The notes under the pieces: model-generated
Databases searched by the model: none
What the model saw: the letters and a program-made list of their open reading frames with translations, nothing else
What the model was told of the DNA's origin: nothing
In this document: positions 37,371 to 46,408 of the stretch, in pieces
Layout of the letters: each line of letters starts with the position of its first letter
Position numbering within the stretch: position 1 is the stretch's first letter
Origin: Sulfurospirillum sp.
GTDB lineage: Bacteria > Campylobacterota > Campylobacteria > Campylobacterales > Sulfurospirillaceae
NCBI GenBank assembly: GCA_016744795.1
Contig: JADGDR010000003.1
Coordinates: forward strand, 1-64,000
DNA: 64,000 bases
Direction: 5' to 3'
Made by a program: the position numbers and the translations under genes

Positions 37371-37402
37371 TATATGTAGTTTAGGGGTCTAAACTACATA
37401 TA
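37371..37402. repeat. 13-bp perfect inverted repeat near island edge
   Basis: TATATGTAGTTTA / TAAACTACATATA with loop GGGGTC. Not followed by a T run, so not an obvious terminator. It directly precedes the tandem repeat at 37411. Confidence 0.7.
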
Positions 37403-37410
37403 TATACTAT

Positions 37411-37434
37411 AGGTGTACTTTTAGGTGTACTTTT
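37411..37434. repeat. Tandem 12-bp direct repeat, possible integrase-type site
   Basis: AGGTGTACTTTT occurs twice back to back. Short GGTGTAC repeats are seen at attachment regions of some P4-like integrases, and this lies at the outer edge of the defence island. No integrase gene is in the window, so the role is inference. Confidence 0.5.
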
Positions 37435-37538
37435 TGTTAGGTTTTTTCCTATTCTCTCAATATATTTAATCTGGCTATATAGAAATTATAAACGCAAACG
37501 GATACAGTTAAAGATAATTCTATACTACACTGCTACTA

Positions 37539-38195
37539 TCATTCGAAACATTTAATCTCCTGAATATAGTTTGCTATAGGACTATTATTTTTAATTCCAT
37601 AAATATCTCTCATATCAATAAATTTCAAAGGTTGGATAATTCGATCAATTTTGTGACCTTCAGCTAATATATTGTCTTGTAGTTTTAATATTGATTTTTC
37701 TTCTTCGTTGAAATTAGAAGAGCTTTGAAATATTTCTATAAGTAATTTTTTAATAAGATCTCTACTTTTTATTATTTTTTTAATCTCTAAATATGTATCT
37801 TCTAGCATCTTTAATTTCTTGAAAAACGTACTATCACTATTAGTAGTTTCTAATTTTTCTTCTATACTCATATCTATTTTGTTCAAATGAGAAAAAGTAA
37901 ATATAAGGTCAATCAATTTGTTTTCAACATCAAAGATGGTGGAAAGATCTTTCCACTCTTTGAAAGGTGCAAAACTAGAGTTTTCACCTAACTTTTTACG
38001 GTAAAGTTTAAATAATGTGTTTAATTCTTCATCCATATTGCAGTGTTGCAATGCAAAAATAGTACCTGTAAAAAAACGTCTATGAGATTCAATAATTTTA
38101 ATCTCATCTCGAGTTAAGCCTAGTGAATCTTCAAAACCATCTTGTTTTTCACTAGAGTTATTTTCCATTTTTGGTTTTCTTTCTTCTTTTTTCAT
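37539..38195 (-). CDS. Unknown protein at the end of the restriction operon
   Basis: 218 residues, soluble, Lys/Glu-rich, mostly helical by composition, no recognised domain and no signal peptide. The ATG at 38195 is chosen because GGGTGG precedes it. It follows res by 85 bases and is the last gene of the island. It could be an accessory factor of the restriction system or an unrelated passenger. Confidence 0.6.
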   Translation of the reverse strand: MKKEERKPKMENNSSEKQDGFEDSLGLTRDEIKIIESHRRFFTGTIFALQHCNMDEELNTLFKLYRKKLGENSSFAPFKEWKDLSTIFDVENKLIDLIFTFSHLNKIDMSIEEKLETTNSDSTFFKKLKMLEDTYLEIKKIIKSRDLIKKLLIEIFQSSSNFNEEEKSILKLQDNILAEGHKIDRIIQPLKFIDMRDIYGIKNNSPIANYIQEIKCFE

Positions 38196-38280
38196 ATTTC
38201 CACCCTCACTAATCAATTTTTTATAAGTAGTGCTTTATTAAAACACTATAAGATTGTATCTATCTTGAACTTATCAACTA

Positions 38281-41247
38281 TTAAAAATGGTTGCTAAACC
38301 TATCAAAATTATCCGACTGAACCAATTGAACCTCAGTAGATATTTCGGCAAAGTGTTTTTTTGCACAAGCTATTTTAGAAGATTCAGCTGTTTTAATATC
38401 TAATCCTAAATCACTCCCTTTACTCTCTACAACAAAGTAAAGTTTCTCTTCATTTTCTTCTTCAATCAGTACAGCCCAGTCAGGGTTGTATGTTCCTAGT
38501 GGTGTGTTGATTTTAAACCACTTTGGTAATTTGGTAAAGAGTTTTACTTTTTCATTTCTATTAAATTCAATAGCAAAGTTCTCTTCTATAGTAGAATCAT
38601 AAACTGTATGAGTATAGATAGACTTGTTTTCTCTATTTTTTATCATATTTGAAGAGAGATACCCATATAGTTCTTGGTCTTCAAAACACTCTTGAGCATA
38701 GTAAAACTCAGACCCTAGTTTTTGGTATTTAATGCCATCGACAATAAACATACTCATAACTTTTTTAATGATTTTAATTGCACCATCAATAAACTTTTGA
38801 GGATTGTTTTTAAATCCTTGTAGCTTTCCACTTTTTATGAGAATATCAACAATATTTTTTCGTGTTAAATTAGTTTCATTCTGTAAATAAGTCACTATAT
38901 CAGGTAAATCAAAATCAATAATCTCACTATTTAAAGGATCATTCTTGATAGTATCATCAACTATTTCTACACCAGCTTTTGTTATTTTATTTGTAGCTTT
39001 TGAGTAAAGGTATTTTATTTTTCCTACGGTAAGGTCATTGGCTATATGTTTTGCACACTCTTCAATTAGTTTTTCAACATTAAAGTCAACTCTATAAGTT
39101 GTTTTATACTTTATCTGCTCCCATAAGTTTTTAAAATCTTCACTTAGATAAACTTCTTTGTTAAGAGTGATAAGTTTTTTATCATTTGCATCTTTAACAT
39201 TTAGATTACCAGATATCTTAGTAATTATAGAAATGATATCAGCGTGCAATGCAGAAAATTCTTCAGGAACTTCAAACCTATTTTCTTTTATAGCAGTTCT
39301 AAGAGTATCTTGAATTTTCCCACGAGAATCTATATATTTGTTATCTTGTAGATAATCATAAATTGTTTCACTATTTGTAGCTCCAAAATACTCAATATCT
39401 CCATTTTCATTCTCAACAGGTATATTGGCAAAAAAGTGTTCTTCAATAACACCAAACTTAATTCCCTCTTCATCCTCAATCTCTTTTTGTAATGCACGAG
39501 CAAAGTCTTCATAGTTTTCATTTGCCATTACTGTTAAAGTGTTTACATCAAACCCTCTAACTCTTTCACCGTCTTGATTGACACATATTCTTAAACCTCG
39601 ACCTATCTCTTGTCTTTTTTTCATTACTGAGTTAGTTTCATTTAGAGTACAGATTTGAAATACATTAGGGTTATCCCATCCCTCTTTTAATGCACTATGA
39701 GAGAATATAAATCTAAGAGGTTCACTGAAACTAAGTAGTTTTTCTTTGTTTTTCATAATCTTATCAAAGGCACTTTCATCATCTTTGTTTTTGCCAGTAC
39801 TATCTTTTACATGACCCTTGCTGTCTTGTGCAAAATATCCATCGTGTATTTTTTCTACTTCTATTTTAGTATCTACATCCCCAAAAAGAGTATTGTATTT
39901 TGGTTTTTTAGAGATTATTTTAAACTCCTCTTCAAACCATAAGGCATATTTACCTTTAACTTCATTCCCTTCTTTGTCATAACTTCTATAGTTGGCTACT
40001 CTATCTATAAAAAAGAGACTCAATACTTTAATATCTTTTACTTTTAAACGCAGCTCTTTATCTAAGTGTTCTTCTATTGTTTTTCGCACCTGTAGTCTTT
40101 TGATGCTGTCAGCATCAGCATCTCCCACAGTCTCCCCAATTTTTACAATCTCTTGATTAAGAAACTCTATATATTCACTACCTTTTTCTATATAAATGTC
40201 ATTAATTGTATAACCATCATATACATCTCGACCATTAGATTTTTCATAAAGGTCATCGCCATTTTTAACTGAAATAACTTTACGTTTAGTAGAGCCATTT
40301 TGGATGACATCTATCTCTATTTTTGCACCTCTAGGATTAGCTTTTACGCTTACTAGTCTTATATATGCTTTATTTGAAGTATCTTCTAGTTTGACATTGG
40401 CTACTTCTATTTGCTTAACAAGTTGTTGCTCATATGCATCAATTGAATCTAGTTTATACATAAGATTGAATTTTTCTATGTGTGTAGCACTATATCTTAG
40501 CCTACAAAGAGAGTTAAGCGTTTCTATAGCCTCTTTTGCCCTTGGAGTATTATCTACACTTTGAGGCTCATCTATGATTAGTATAGGATTAGTAGAAGCG
40601 ATAAACTCAATAGGCTTTTGCCCATTGAGTCTATCATTTTGTCTATGTATAATATTTGCTTTTGTATCTTTAGTTGGATCTGAAAAACTTTTTCTAAATG
40701 CATCAATGTTTATGACCATTATACGAATATCACTACTTGTAGCAAAATCACGAACCTGTTCAAGATTGGAGCTATCATAAACAAATGAGTCATAATTTAC
40801 ATTTTCAAAAAGAGTTTTAAAATGATCACTTGTTATCTCAAGGGTTTTTTTCGTTCCTTCTTTAATAGCAATAGATGGTACAACGATGATAAACTTGGTA
40901 AAACCATAACGTTTATTCATCTCAAAGATAGATTTTAGATAAACATAGGTCTTACCTGTCCCAGTTTCCATCTCTACCGAAAAATCCATACTATTAAGTT
41001 TTTTAGATTGAGGTAGTCCATTTCTAAGTTGAATGTTTTGAACATTTACTAGTATCTCATCATCTAAAAGTTCAAGTCTATTGCCAATACCAAGGTCATT
41101 ATAATCAGCAGTAGTCTTTTGCCCTTTGGTTTGTGGTCTTACAATACTAAAATTACTTTGACAAACCTCTTGCCCTTCAAATATATCTACTATTGAACTT
41201 ATGGCTCTGTCTTGATAGTCTAAGTTGCTTTCAAATTGTATCTTCAT
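38281..41247 (-). CDS. res: Type III restriction enzyme Res subunit
   Basis: 988 residues, the normal Res length. SF2 helicase motifs: METGTGKTYVY near 97, IIDEPQSVDN near 226, RYSATH near 250, then EGWDNPNVFQICTLNET and KKRQEIGRGLRI. The C-terminal nuclease shows PDWAVL...VVESKG near 924-941, the PD-(D/E)XK core. It cleaves DNA after translocation triggered by paired unmethylated sites, in complex with Mod. The ATG at 41247 is one base past the membrane-protein stop. It is separated from mod by two unrelated genes, which is unusual. Confidence 0.93.
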   Translation of the reverse strand: MKIQFESNLDYQDRAISSIVDIFEGQEVCQSNFSIVRPQTKGQKTTADYNDLGIGNRLELLDDEILVNVQNIQLRNGLPQSKKLNSMDFSVEMETGTGKTYVYLKSIFEMNKRYGFTKFIIVVPSIAIKEGTKKTLEITSDHFKTLFENVNYDSFVYDSSNLEQVRDFATSSDIRIMVINIDAFRKSFSDPTKDTKANIIHRQNDRLNGQKPIEFIASTNPILIIDEPQSVDNTPRAKEAIETLNSLCRLRYSATHIEKFNLMYKLDSIDAYEQQLVKQIEVANVKLEDTSNKAYIRLVSVKANPRGAKIEIDVIQNGSTKRKVISVKNGDDLYEKSNGRDVYDGYTINDIYIEKGSEYIEFLNQEIVKIGETVGDADADSIKRLQVRKTIEEHLDKELRLKVKDIKVLSLFFIDRVANYRSYDKEGNEVKGKYALWFEEEFKIISKKPKYNTLFGDVDTKIEVEKIHDGYFAQDSKGHVKDSTGKNKDDESAFDKIMKNKEKLLSFSEPLRFIFSHSALKEGWDNPNVFQICTLNETNSVMKKRQEIGRGLRICVNQDGERVRGFDVNTLTVMANENYEDFARALQKEIEDEEGIKFGVIEEHFFANIPVENENGDIEYFGATNSETIYDYLQDNKYIDSRGKIQDTLRTAIKENRFEVPEEFSALHADIISIITKISGNLNVKDANDKKLITLNKEVYLSEDFKNLWEQIKYKTTYRVDFNVEKLIEECAKHIANDLTVGKIKYLYSKATNKITKAGVEIVDDTIKNDPLNSEIIDFDLPDIVTYLQNETNLTRKNIVDILIKSGKLQGFKNNPQKFIDGAIKIIKKVMSMFIVDGIKYQKLGSEFYYAQECFEDQELYGYLSSNMIKNRENKSIYTHTVYDSTIEENFAIEFNRNEKVKLFTKLPKWFKINTPLGTYNPDWAVLIEEENEEKLYFVVESKGSDLGLDIKTAESSKIACAKKHFAEISTEVQLVQSDNFDRFSNHF

Positions 41248-41248
41248 T

Positions 41249-42769
41249 TTATTTTCCACTAATTTTACCAATTTTTATTGTATACTTTTTCTTACTATTA
41301 AAATTTTGTTTTTTTGAAGGTAATTCTTTTTTTATCTCTATAAAATAATTAGAAACAGTTTTCACATTAAAAGAAATACTTGCTAAAATGACATATATAA
41401 TCATGATAAAAATTTGTACTTTTATAAATTGTTTTGTTCTTGTAGATAGAGGTTCTGTGACATACTTATTGTATGTTTCTTCACTTATGTAATCCATTGA
41501 ACTTTTAGACCATTTATGTGCTTCTTTTTGTGATAAATATATATCCCAAAAGTTAAATATTGCCTGAGTGAACATAGCTAGTAAGAAGTATGAACCTAAG
41601 AATAGAAAAATTATATTTGCATCTTCTGAAAGCATAAAATCTTTGTTACCCGAAAATCTAGAATAAGCAGTAAGACCTAAAAAAAATATTGAGCCTAAAG
41701 TGTCTCGTAATAAACTTGTAATAATAGCTCTAGTTTTATCTGAATATTTATCTGCTTTTTCTTTTGTATCTTTTAGCAAGTCTTTTAAGTCTTTTGTGTA
41801 TTCACTTGATTTTTCAGTGATAACAAATTTATACCTATCTTTGGCTTCAGTAAAAGCCTCTTTAATATGCTTATTAATTATATATATTAGATTATTCTCT
41901 TCATATTCATAAAAACTTAACCTATCAACAAGTAACTGTAGCCTTGTACTAGTATTTTCTTCATAAACCCAAAGAACACTTTCCTCAAGTATTTTAATTG
42001 TTTCTATATCTGGTATATGATTATTGTTCAGTTTTATTTGTAAATGTTTTAATCCTTTTAATACAATATTATCTTTTGTATAAAAGAATTGAATAAGTGT
42101 AGTTGCTAATGCTTCGGCATAGTTTTTGTATAACAAGTTTCTAGATTTATCTGTAGAATGAACTAGCTCTAATGAATATAAGTCTGGCTTAAAAATAATT
42201 TGTTCACTAGAAATTATATGTACATATTCTTTTATTTTCACATCTACAGGCAACATGGTTTCTGAAATAAAATTATAATTTTCATCAATTTCATTTGAAA
42301 TTAAAAAATTACGACCATTAATAATATTGTCACTCATAGGTAAAATTATTTGAATATTTTCATATTTGATAAATTCATTATTTTTATTAAAAATATCTAT
42401 TGTTTCTAACCAGTTAATATAGGCATCTAGATTTAAAAAAGTTGTAATTGTCAAGTTATTGAGTTTTAGCCATCTGATTTTGTTTATGCTAATTTTCCAT
42501 GTAAAATCACTATATGATGTACTAATATTTTCATTAATTTCTAATAACTCAATAACTTCTCCATCAGTATTTTGTAAAAAATTTTCTTCATTATCAATAT
42601 TTTTAAAAGCAATATATATTTTTTTTATCTTTTCTAAAATTTCTATTGAACCACTTATAGAAATAGTTATATTTTCAAATGTCTCACTTGTTATACTCAC
42701 TTCATCATTTTGAATAAAGTCATATAATGAGGTTATTAAATTATCTATATATTCCTTAGCAGTTGTCAT
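41249..42769 (-). CDS. Unknown membrane protein in the restriction operon
   Basis: 506 residues. The first ~330 are soluble (beta-rich then a helical segment DRYKFVITEKSSEYTKDLKD) and are followed by about four hydrophobic helices (RDTLGSIFFLGLTAY, IIFLFLGSYFLLAMFTQAIF, FIKVQIFIMIIYVILASI). I recognise no family. It overlaps the NdpA-like gene by four bases (ATGA), so the two are a translational pair. A cytosolic sensor fused to a membrane domain next to a DNA-binding partner is the general shape of some abortive-infection effectors; that is inference. Confidence 0.65.
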   Translation of the reverse strand: MTTAKEYIDNLITSLYDFIQNDEVSITSETFENITISISGSIEILEKIKKIYIAFKNIDNEENFLQNTDGEVIELLEINENISTSYSDFTWKISINKIRWLKLNNLTITTFLNLDAYINWLETIDIFNKNNEFIKYENIQIILPMSDNIINGRNFLISNEIDENYNFISETMLPVDVKIKEYVHIISSEQIIFKPDLYSLELVHSTDKSRNLLYKNYAEALATTLIQFFYTKDNIVLKGLKHLQIKLNNNHIPDIETIKILEESVLWVYEENTSTRLQLLVDRLSFYEYEENNLIYIINKHIKEAFTEAKDRYKFVITEKSSEYTKDLKDLLKDTKEKADKYSDKTRAIITSLLRDTLGSIFFLGLTAYSRFSGNKDFMLSEDANIIFLFLGSYFLLAMFTQAIFNFWDIYLSQKEAHKWSKSSMDYISEETYNKYVTEPLSTRTKQFIKVQIFIMIIYVILASISFNVKTVSNYFIEIKKELPSKKQNFNSKKKYTIKIGKISGK

Positions 42770-43869
42770 TTTTCCAAATCTTCCAATAGTGATGTAAGTA
42801 TTGTAATTCGTTTTTTACCATTTACAACATCAATCTTAATTCCTTTATCTTCAGGATTACCTTGCCACTCTATTACAACACCTTCTTCTGTTCGTTTTTT
42901 TGTTCTAGCTATTGTCTTTGTTATTGCACTTGGTCTTGGTATAAATACTTGTCCATATACGCCTGTAGTAGTTAAATGTTCCTTCATGTTATTGTGAAGT
43001 AGTTCAACTTTCTCTTTAGAATCATCGGTCAATTGCTCCAAATTAAAAATATGAGTAATAAAGTTTTCTGCATTAAATGTAACTCCATCATTTGCATTTA
43101 TAAAACCTATTGCACGACTTTTTACATAACTTGCATAATCACTAGTTCTTTCTTCTAATTCAGGAATATCTTTTAATAAATCTGTATGTAATTTTGCCCA
43201 TTTAGTAACTTCACTTACTGTTTTTTTAGTTAAACTACTTGGTGTGTCTTTCATCTGTGCATTAAGAAAGTTTTTGAAATAGTCTGCAATGCCTTCTGAT
43301 TTTTTTCTTTCTTTTGCTAGTATGTCCCATGCAAATACATTACTTACATCAATAATAGCAACTTTTTGTACAGCTTCTTTACTTTCAATAAAAGAATCTG
43401 CAATTTCTCTCATTTTAGCTTTTCTACCATCTTCTGTTACTTCCAGCTCATATTCCAAAACTTTCTTTTGGTCCATCTTTATCAAAGCTATAAGTGATAT
43501 ATTAGAATCATCAGTATTTAGCATTTTAAAGGTTGCAATTATAAATGCCCCATCAGTCATATTTCCACTATGATGAGATTTAAAATCATTACATATTGTT
43601 TTTGATTTATCAATAAAATTTTGTTCGGAAGAAGCTAGATTAGTACACAGTCCAGCTAATATATTATGTGCCTTATCTACAAATTTATATTGTGTTCCCT
43701 CAGCAACTTCTGCTATTCTATTTTTAAAGAAAACCTTTTGTTCATTTGTTAATGTAACTTCATCCAAATAAGTTGGTTCTTCATTGTCAACAGTGATTAT
43801 ATGGAAAATAAATTTTTCAATTTGAATACTATCTTTTTGACTTTGTGTTAATGTACTTTCTTTACTCAT
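42766..43869 (-). CDS. NdpA/YejK-like nucleoid-associated protein
   Basis: 367 residues, the length of 37-kDa nucleoid-associated proteins (PF04245). The opening IEKFIFHIITVDNEEPTYLD, the central GAFIIATFKMLNTDD and ISLIALIKMDQKKVLEYE fit that family, which binds double-stranded DNA. The C-terminal RITILTSLLEDLEK is not recognised. Coupled to the membrane-protein gene and 18 bases downstream of mod. Housekeeping ndpA is normally not found in restriction operons, so this copy probably has a defence-related role. Confidence 0.75.
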   Translation of the reverse strand: MSKESTLTQSQKDSIQIEKFIFHIITVDNEEPTYLDEVTLTNEQKVFFKNRIAEVAEGTQYKFVDKAHNILAGLCTNLASSEQNFIDKSKTICNDFKSHHSGNMTDGAFIIATFKMLNTDDSNISLIALIKMDQKKVLEYELEVTEDGRKAKMREIADSFIESKEAVQKVAIIDVSNVFAWDILAKERKKSEGIADYFKNFLNAQMKDTPSSLTKKTVSEVTKWAKLHTDLLKDIPELEERTSDYASYVKSRAIGFINANDGVTFNAENFITHIFNLEQLTDDSKEKVELLHNNMKEHLTTTGVYGQVFIPRPSAITKTIARTKKRTEEGVVIEWQGNPEDKGIKIDVVNGKKRITILTSLLEDLEK

Positions 43870-43887
43870 TATAAAATTCCTTATTAA

Positions 43888-45816
43888 TTATATACTTACA
43901 ACTTCATCAATATCGAACTGTTTCAACACTTGTATGGCATTAGTCTTTACATTTGTATCAGCAAAGCTTTTATCCTTAAAAACTACTCTAGCGTGCCTTT
44001 TTTTCTTCTCTTCGTCATAGACTACTTGTTCTTTAATAAACTCGGCTATGGCTTCTACTACTTCTATGGTTATGTTGTCATCTAGGCAGACTACTAAGGC
44101 TCCGAAACCTATGTTGTAGACTGTTTTCCCCTCTATAGTTTTTTCTTCTATAGGAAGAGTTAGGTCTAATCCGTATTTTAAGAGGATTTCGTAGAGTAGG
44201 TCTTGGCTTGTTCTATCGCTCTTGATATTATCTACTGCATCGAGTAAACTTGTTTCAAGATTATCAAAATCACTATCCCACTCTTTTATATTTGAGCTAT
44301 CTAGTTTATATACTTTAAAACCTATATCAAGACTTGAGAGGTCTTTATCTGGATTATCCTCTTTTATCTTATCACCAGCTCTTCGGATACGCTCTTTTCC
44401 TATTTCAGTGATAAAATGAGGTTTTTGACTTTCCTCTAAAAATTCTATTGCTGATTGTATTGTTGCTTTAGTCGGTCCAATTGCTTTAATTAATGAGTCA
44501 TCTAGGTTTTCAGGTAATTGAACACATATATATTTTCTATTACTATTATCATCTAAATTTAAATTCATTACAGAATGAGCTGTAGTTCCAGAACCACTAA
44601 AAAAGTCTAAAATTAGTTCATCTTTATTGACAATGAAAGTCATAAAATGTTTTATTAAACTACTTGGTTTTGGATTTTGAAAAATATTTTTTTTAAATAA
44701 ATTTAACAATTCAGAACTCCCATCACTTGTAGTTCCTTGTGAATTCAAAATAGACTCTTCTAAAAAAATACTTCTTGGTTTTTTCCCTTCAGGCAATCTT
44801 TGTTTGAAATGAATATTCCAACTATCTTTTGTTTTAAAAAATCGGACATCTCCAATTTTTTTATCCTCTAAAAATCTGTCTTCAGAACGAAGCCAACTAA
44901 TAGGATTACCAAGCTCGTCATTTTCTAATATAGTTCCATCAGGACATTCGATTGAATAGTATTGTTTTCCTGATTTCCTTTTAAAGGTATCCCAAAAAAA
45001 CAATCCTGTGTTATCTTCTTCTTTGTATCTTTTTAAATACTCAGGCTTATACGGTTCAAAAAAGCTATGAAGTTTAACTTCATATTTTGCATAAATAAGA
45101 ACATATTCGTGCTCAACAGCAATATGTTTTGAATCGTTTCCTCCACCTTTTTTATTTTGCCAAACTAAGTCTGCAATATGATTTGTTTCACCAAAGATTT
45201 CATCACATAAGCTTCTGAGTTTAGAATACTCAACTTCATCAATTGAAATAAAAATAACCCCATTATCTTTAAGAAGATTTCTAGCCAGTTTCAATCGTGG
45301 ATACATCATACTCAACCAATCACTATGATACCTACCATTTGTATCGCTATTTGTGCTTAGTCTGTTTCCATCGCTATCTATCTGACCTGTTTGTTCCATA
45401 TAGTTTTTGATGTTGTCTCTAAAGTTGTCTTTATACACAAAGTCTTTACCCGTGTTATAAGGTGGGTCTATGTATATCATCTTCACTTTTTTATGGTAAG
45501 ACTTTTGAAGAAGTTTTAGCACTTCTAAGTTATCACCCTCTATGTAGAGGTTTTGAGTTGTGTCCCAGTTTTTACTATCTTCTTTGCAAGGTCTTAGTGT
45601 TCCAGTAGATGGTGTTTGAGCTATGCGTTTGGCTTCTTGTTTTCCATTCCAAGTGAAGTTATAGCGTTCATTTTCTTTGTCCGTAAAACTTCCAAGCTCT
45701 TCTTTTAGTTTTTCGAAGTTTATTTTATCTTCACTAAAAACTTCAGGAAATAGATCTTTTAGTTTTTCTACATTTTGACTTATAATATCTAAACTTTTAC
45801 CATCCAATTTATTCAT
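43888..45816 (-). CDS. mod: Type III DNA adenine methyltransferase Mod
   Basis: 642 residues. DPPYNTG (motif IV) near 119 precedes FSGSGTTAHSV (motif I) near 406, the beta-class order of Mod subunits. The specificity region lies between. It methylates N6-adenine in an asymmetric site that cannot be read from sequence. No simple-sequence repeat tract was seen, so no sign of phase variation. It starts four bases after ptuB. Confidence 0.95.
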   Translation of the reverse strand: MNKLDGKSLDIISQNVEKLKDLFPEVFSEDKINFEKLKEELGSFTDKENERYNFTWNGKQEAKRIAQTPSTGTLRPCKEDSKNWDTTQNLYIEGDNLEVLKLLQKSYHKKVKMIYIDPPYNTGKDFVYKDNFRDNIKNYMEQTGQIDSDGNRLSTNSDTNGRYHSDWLSMMYPRLKLARNLLKDNGVIFISIDEVEYSKLRSLCDEIFGETNHIADLVWQNKKGGGNDSKHIAVEHEYVLIYAKYEVKLHSFFEPYKPEYLKRYKEEDNTGLFFWDTFKRKSGKQYYSIECPDGTILENDELGNPISWLRSEDRFLEDKKIGDVRFFKTKDSWNIHFKQRLPEGKKPRSIFLEESILNSQGTTSDGSSELLNLFKKNIFQNPKPSSLIKHFMTFIVNKDELILDFFSGSGTTAHSVMNLNLDDNSNRKYICVQLPENLDDSLIKAIGPTKATIQSAIEFLEESQKPHFITEIGKERIRRAGDKIKEDNPDKDLSSLDIGFKVYKLDSSNIKEWDSDFDNLETSLLDAVDNIKSDRTSQDLLYEILLKYGLDLTLPIEEKTIEGKTVYNIGFGALVVCLDDNITIEVVEAIAEFIKEQVVYDEEKKKRHARVVFKDKSFADTNVKTNAIQVLKQFDIDEVVSI

Positions 45817-45820
45817 CTAT

Positions 45821-46408
45821 TTATGCTCCGATTGTTTTGTCTATTATTTGTTTATATGCTGTAGGAAACATTACCGCTTCTTCTTGTAAAAAATAATCTA
45901 AAGCTTCTGGTTCATTTTCTAAAGCTAAAATTGTCTGCTTTAAGCTTGTTAATATACCTTCTCGTTTTTTCTCTAATCTAGGACAATCTAATCCAAAATC
46001 ATTTATAATATTTTGAGCATTCGTTGAATTTCCTTTGATTTGACCATCAGAATAAAATTTAAACATTCCTACTGGGTCTGTTGAATATGGATTTATCCAA
46101 TAGTTCTCAAACTTACCACCTTTTCTAATATCACATGACCCTTTTTTATCGCAAGAAAGCACTAGATTGTCCCAATCAAAAGTTAGTGCATAATTAAGTC
46201 GTTTTGGTTTAAAATGGTCGATACGAGTTGTACTGCCTAATGCAACTTCACAATATGCACATAAGCTACTTTGGGCTTGTTTCAGTTCTTCTCTAATTTC
46301 ATCTTTCTCAAAATTCTTCCAGGCAACATCTTGAGAAGGAGTTCCATTATATGCTCTTCTTGCCTGAACTAATCCAACTGGTTCAGTTGGTCTATTTAAC
46401 TTATGCAT
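45821..46408 (-). CDS. ptuB: HNH endonuclease PtuB-like (Septu effector)
   Basis: 195 residues, TIGR02646/PtuB type. The His-Me core is clear: CAYCEV (zinc pair), IDHFKPKR (catalytic His), WDNLVLSC and a second Cys pair. With the adjacent ATPase it forms the Septu module, in which the ATPase holds or licenses the HNH nuclease until infection. The start codon directly follows the ptuA stop (TAGATG). Confidence 0.85.
   Translation of the reverse strand: MHKLNRPTEPVGLVQARRAYNGTPSQDVAWKNFEKDEIREELKQAQSSLCAYCEVALGSTTRIDHFKPKRLNYALTFDWDNLVLSCDKKGSCDIRKGGKFENYWINPYSTDPVGMFKFYSDGQIKGNSTNAQNIINDFGLDCPRLEKKREGILTSLKQTILALENEPEALDYFLQEEAVMFPTAYKQIIDKTIGA

Larger units (their letters stand above)
36967..37538. 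other. Non-coding region between housekeeping genes and defence island
   Basis: No convincing gene on either strand. It holds the leader stem at 36990-37029, a 13-bp hairpin (37371-37402), and a tandem direct repeat (37411-37434). A minus-strand frame stays open from about 37246 to 37030 but has no start codon near its head and no recognisable product. Confidence 0.5.

Noticed and set aside
43888-45816. Phase-variable mod gene
   Set aside because: No long homopolymer or tetra/pentanucleotide repeat tract was found in or before the gene.
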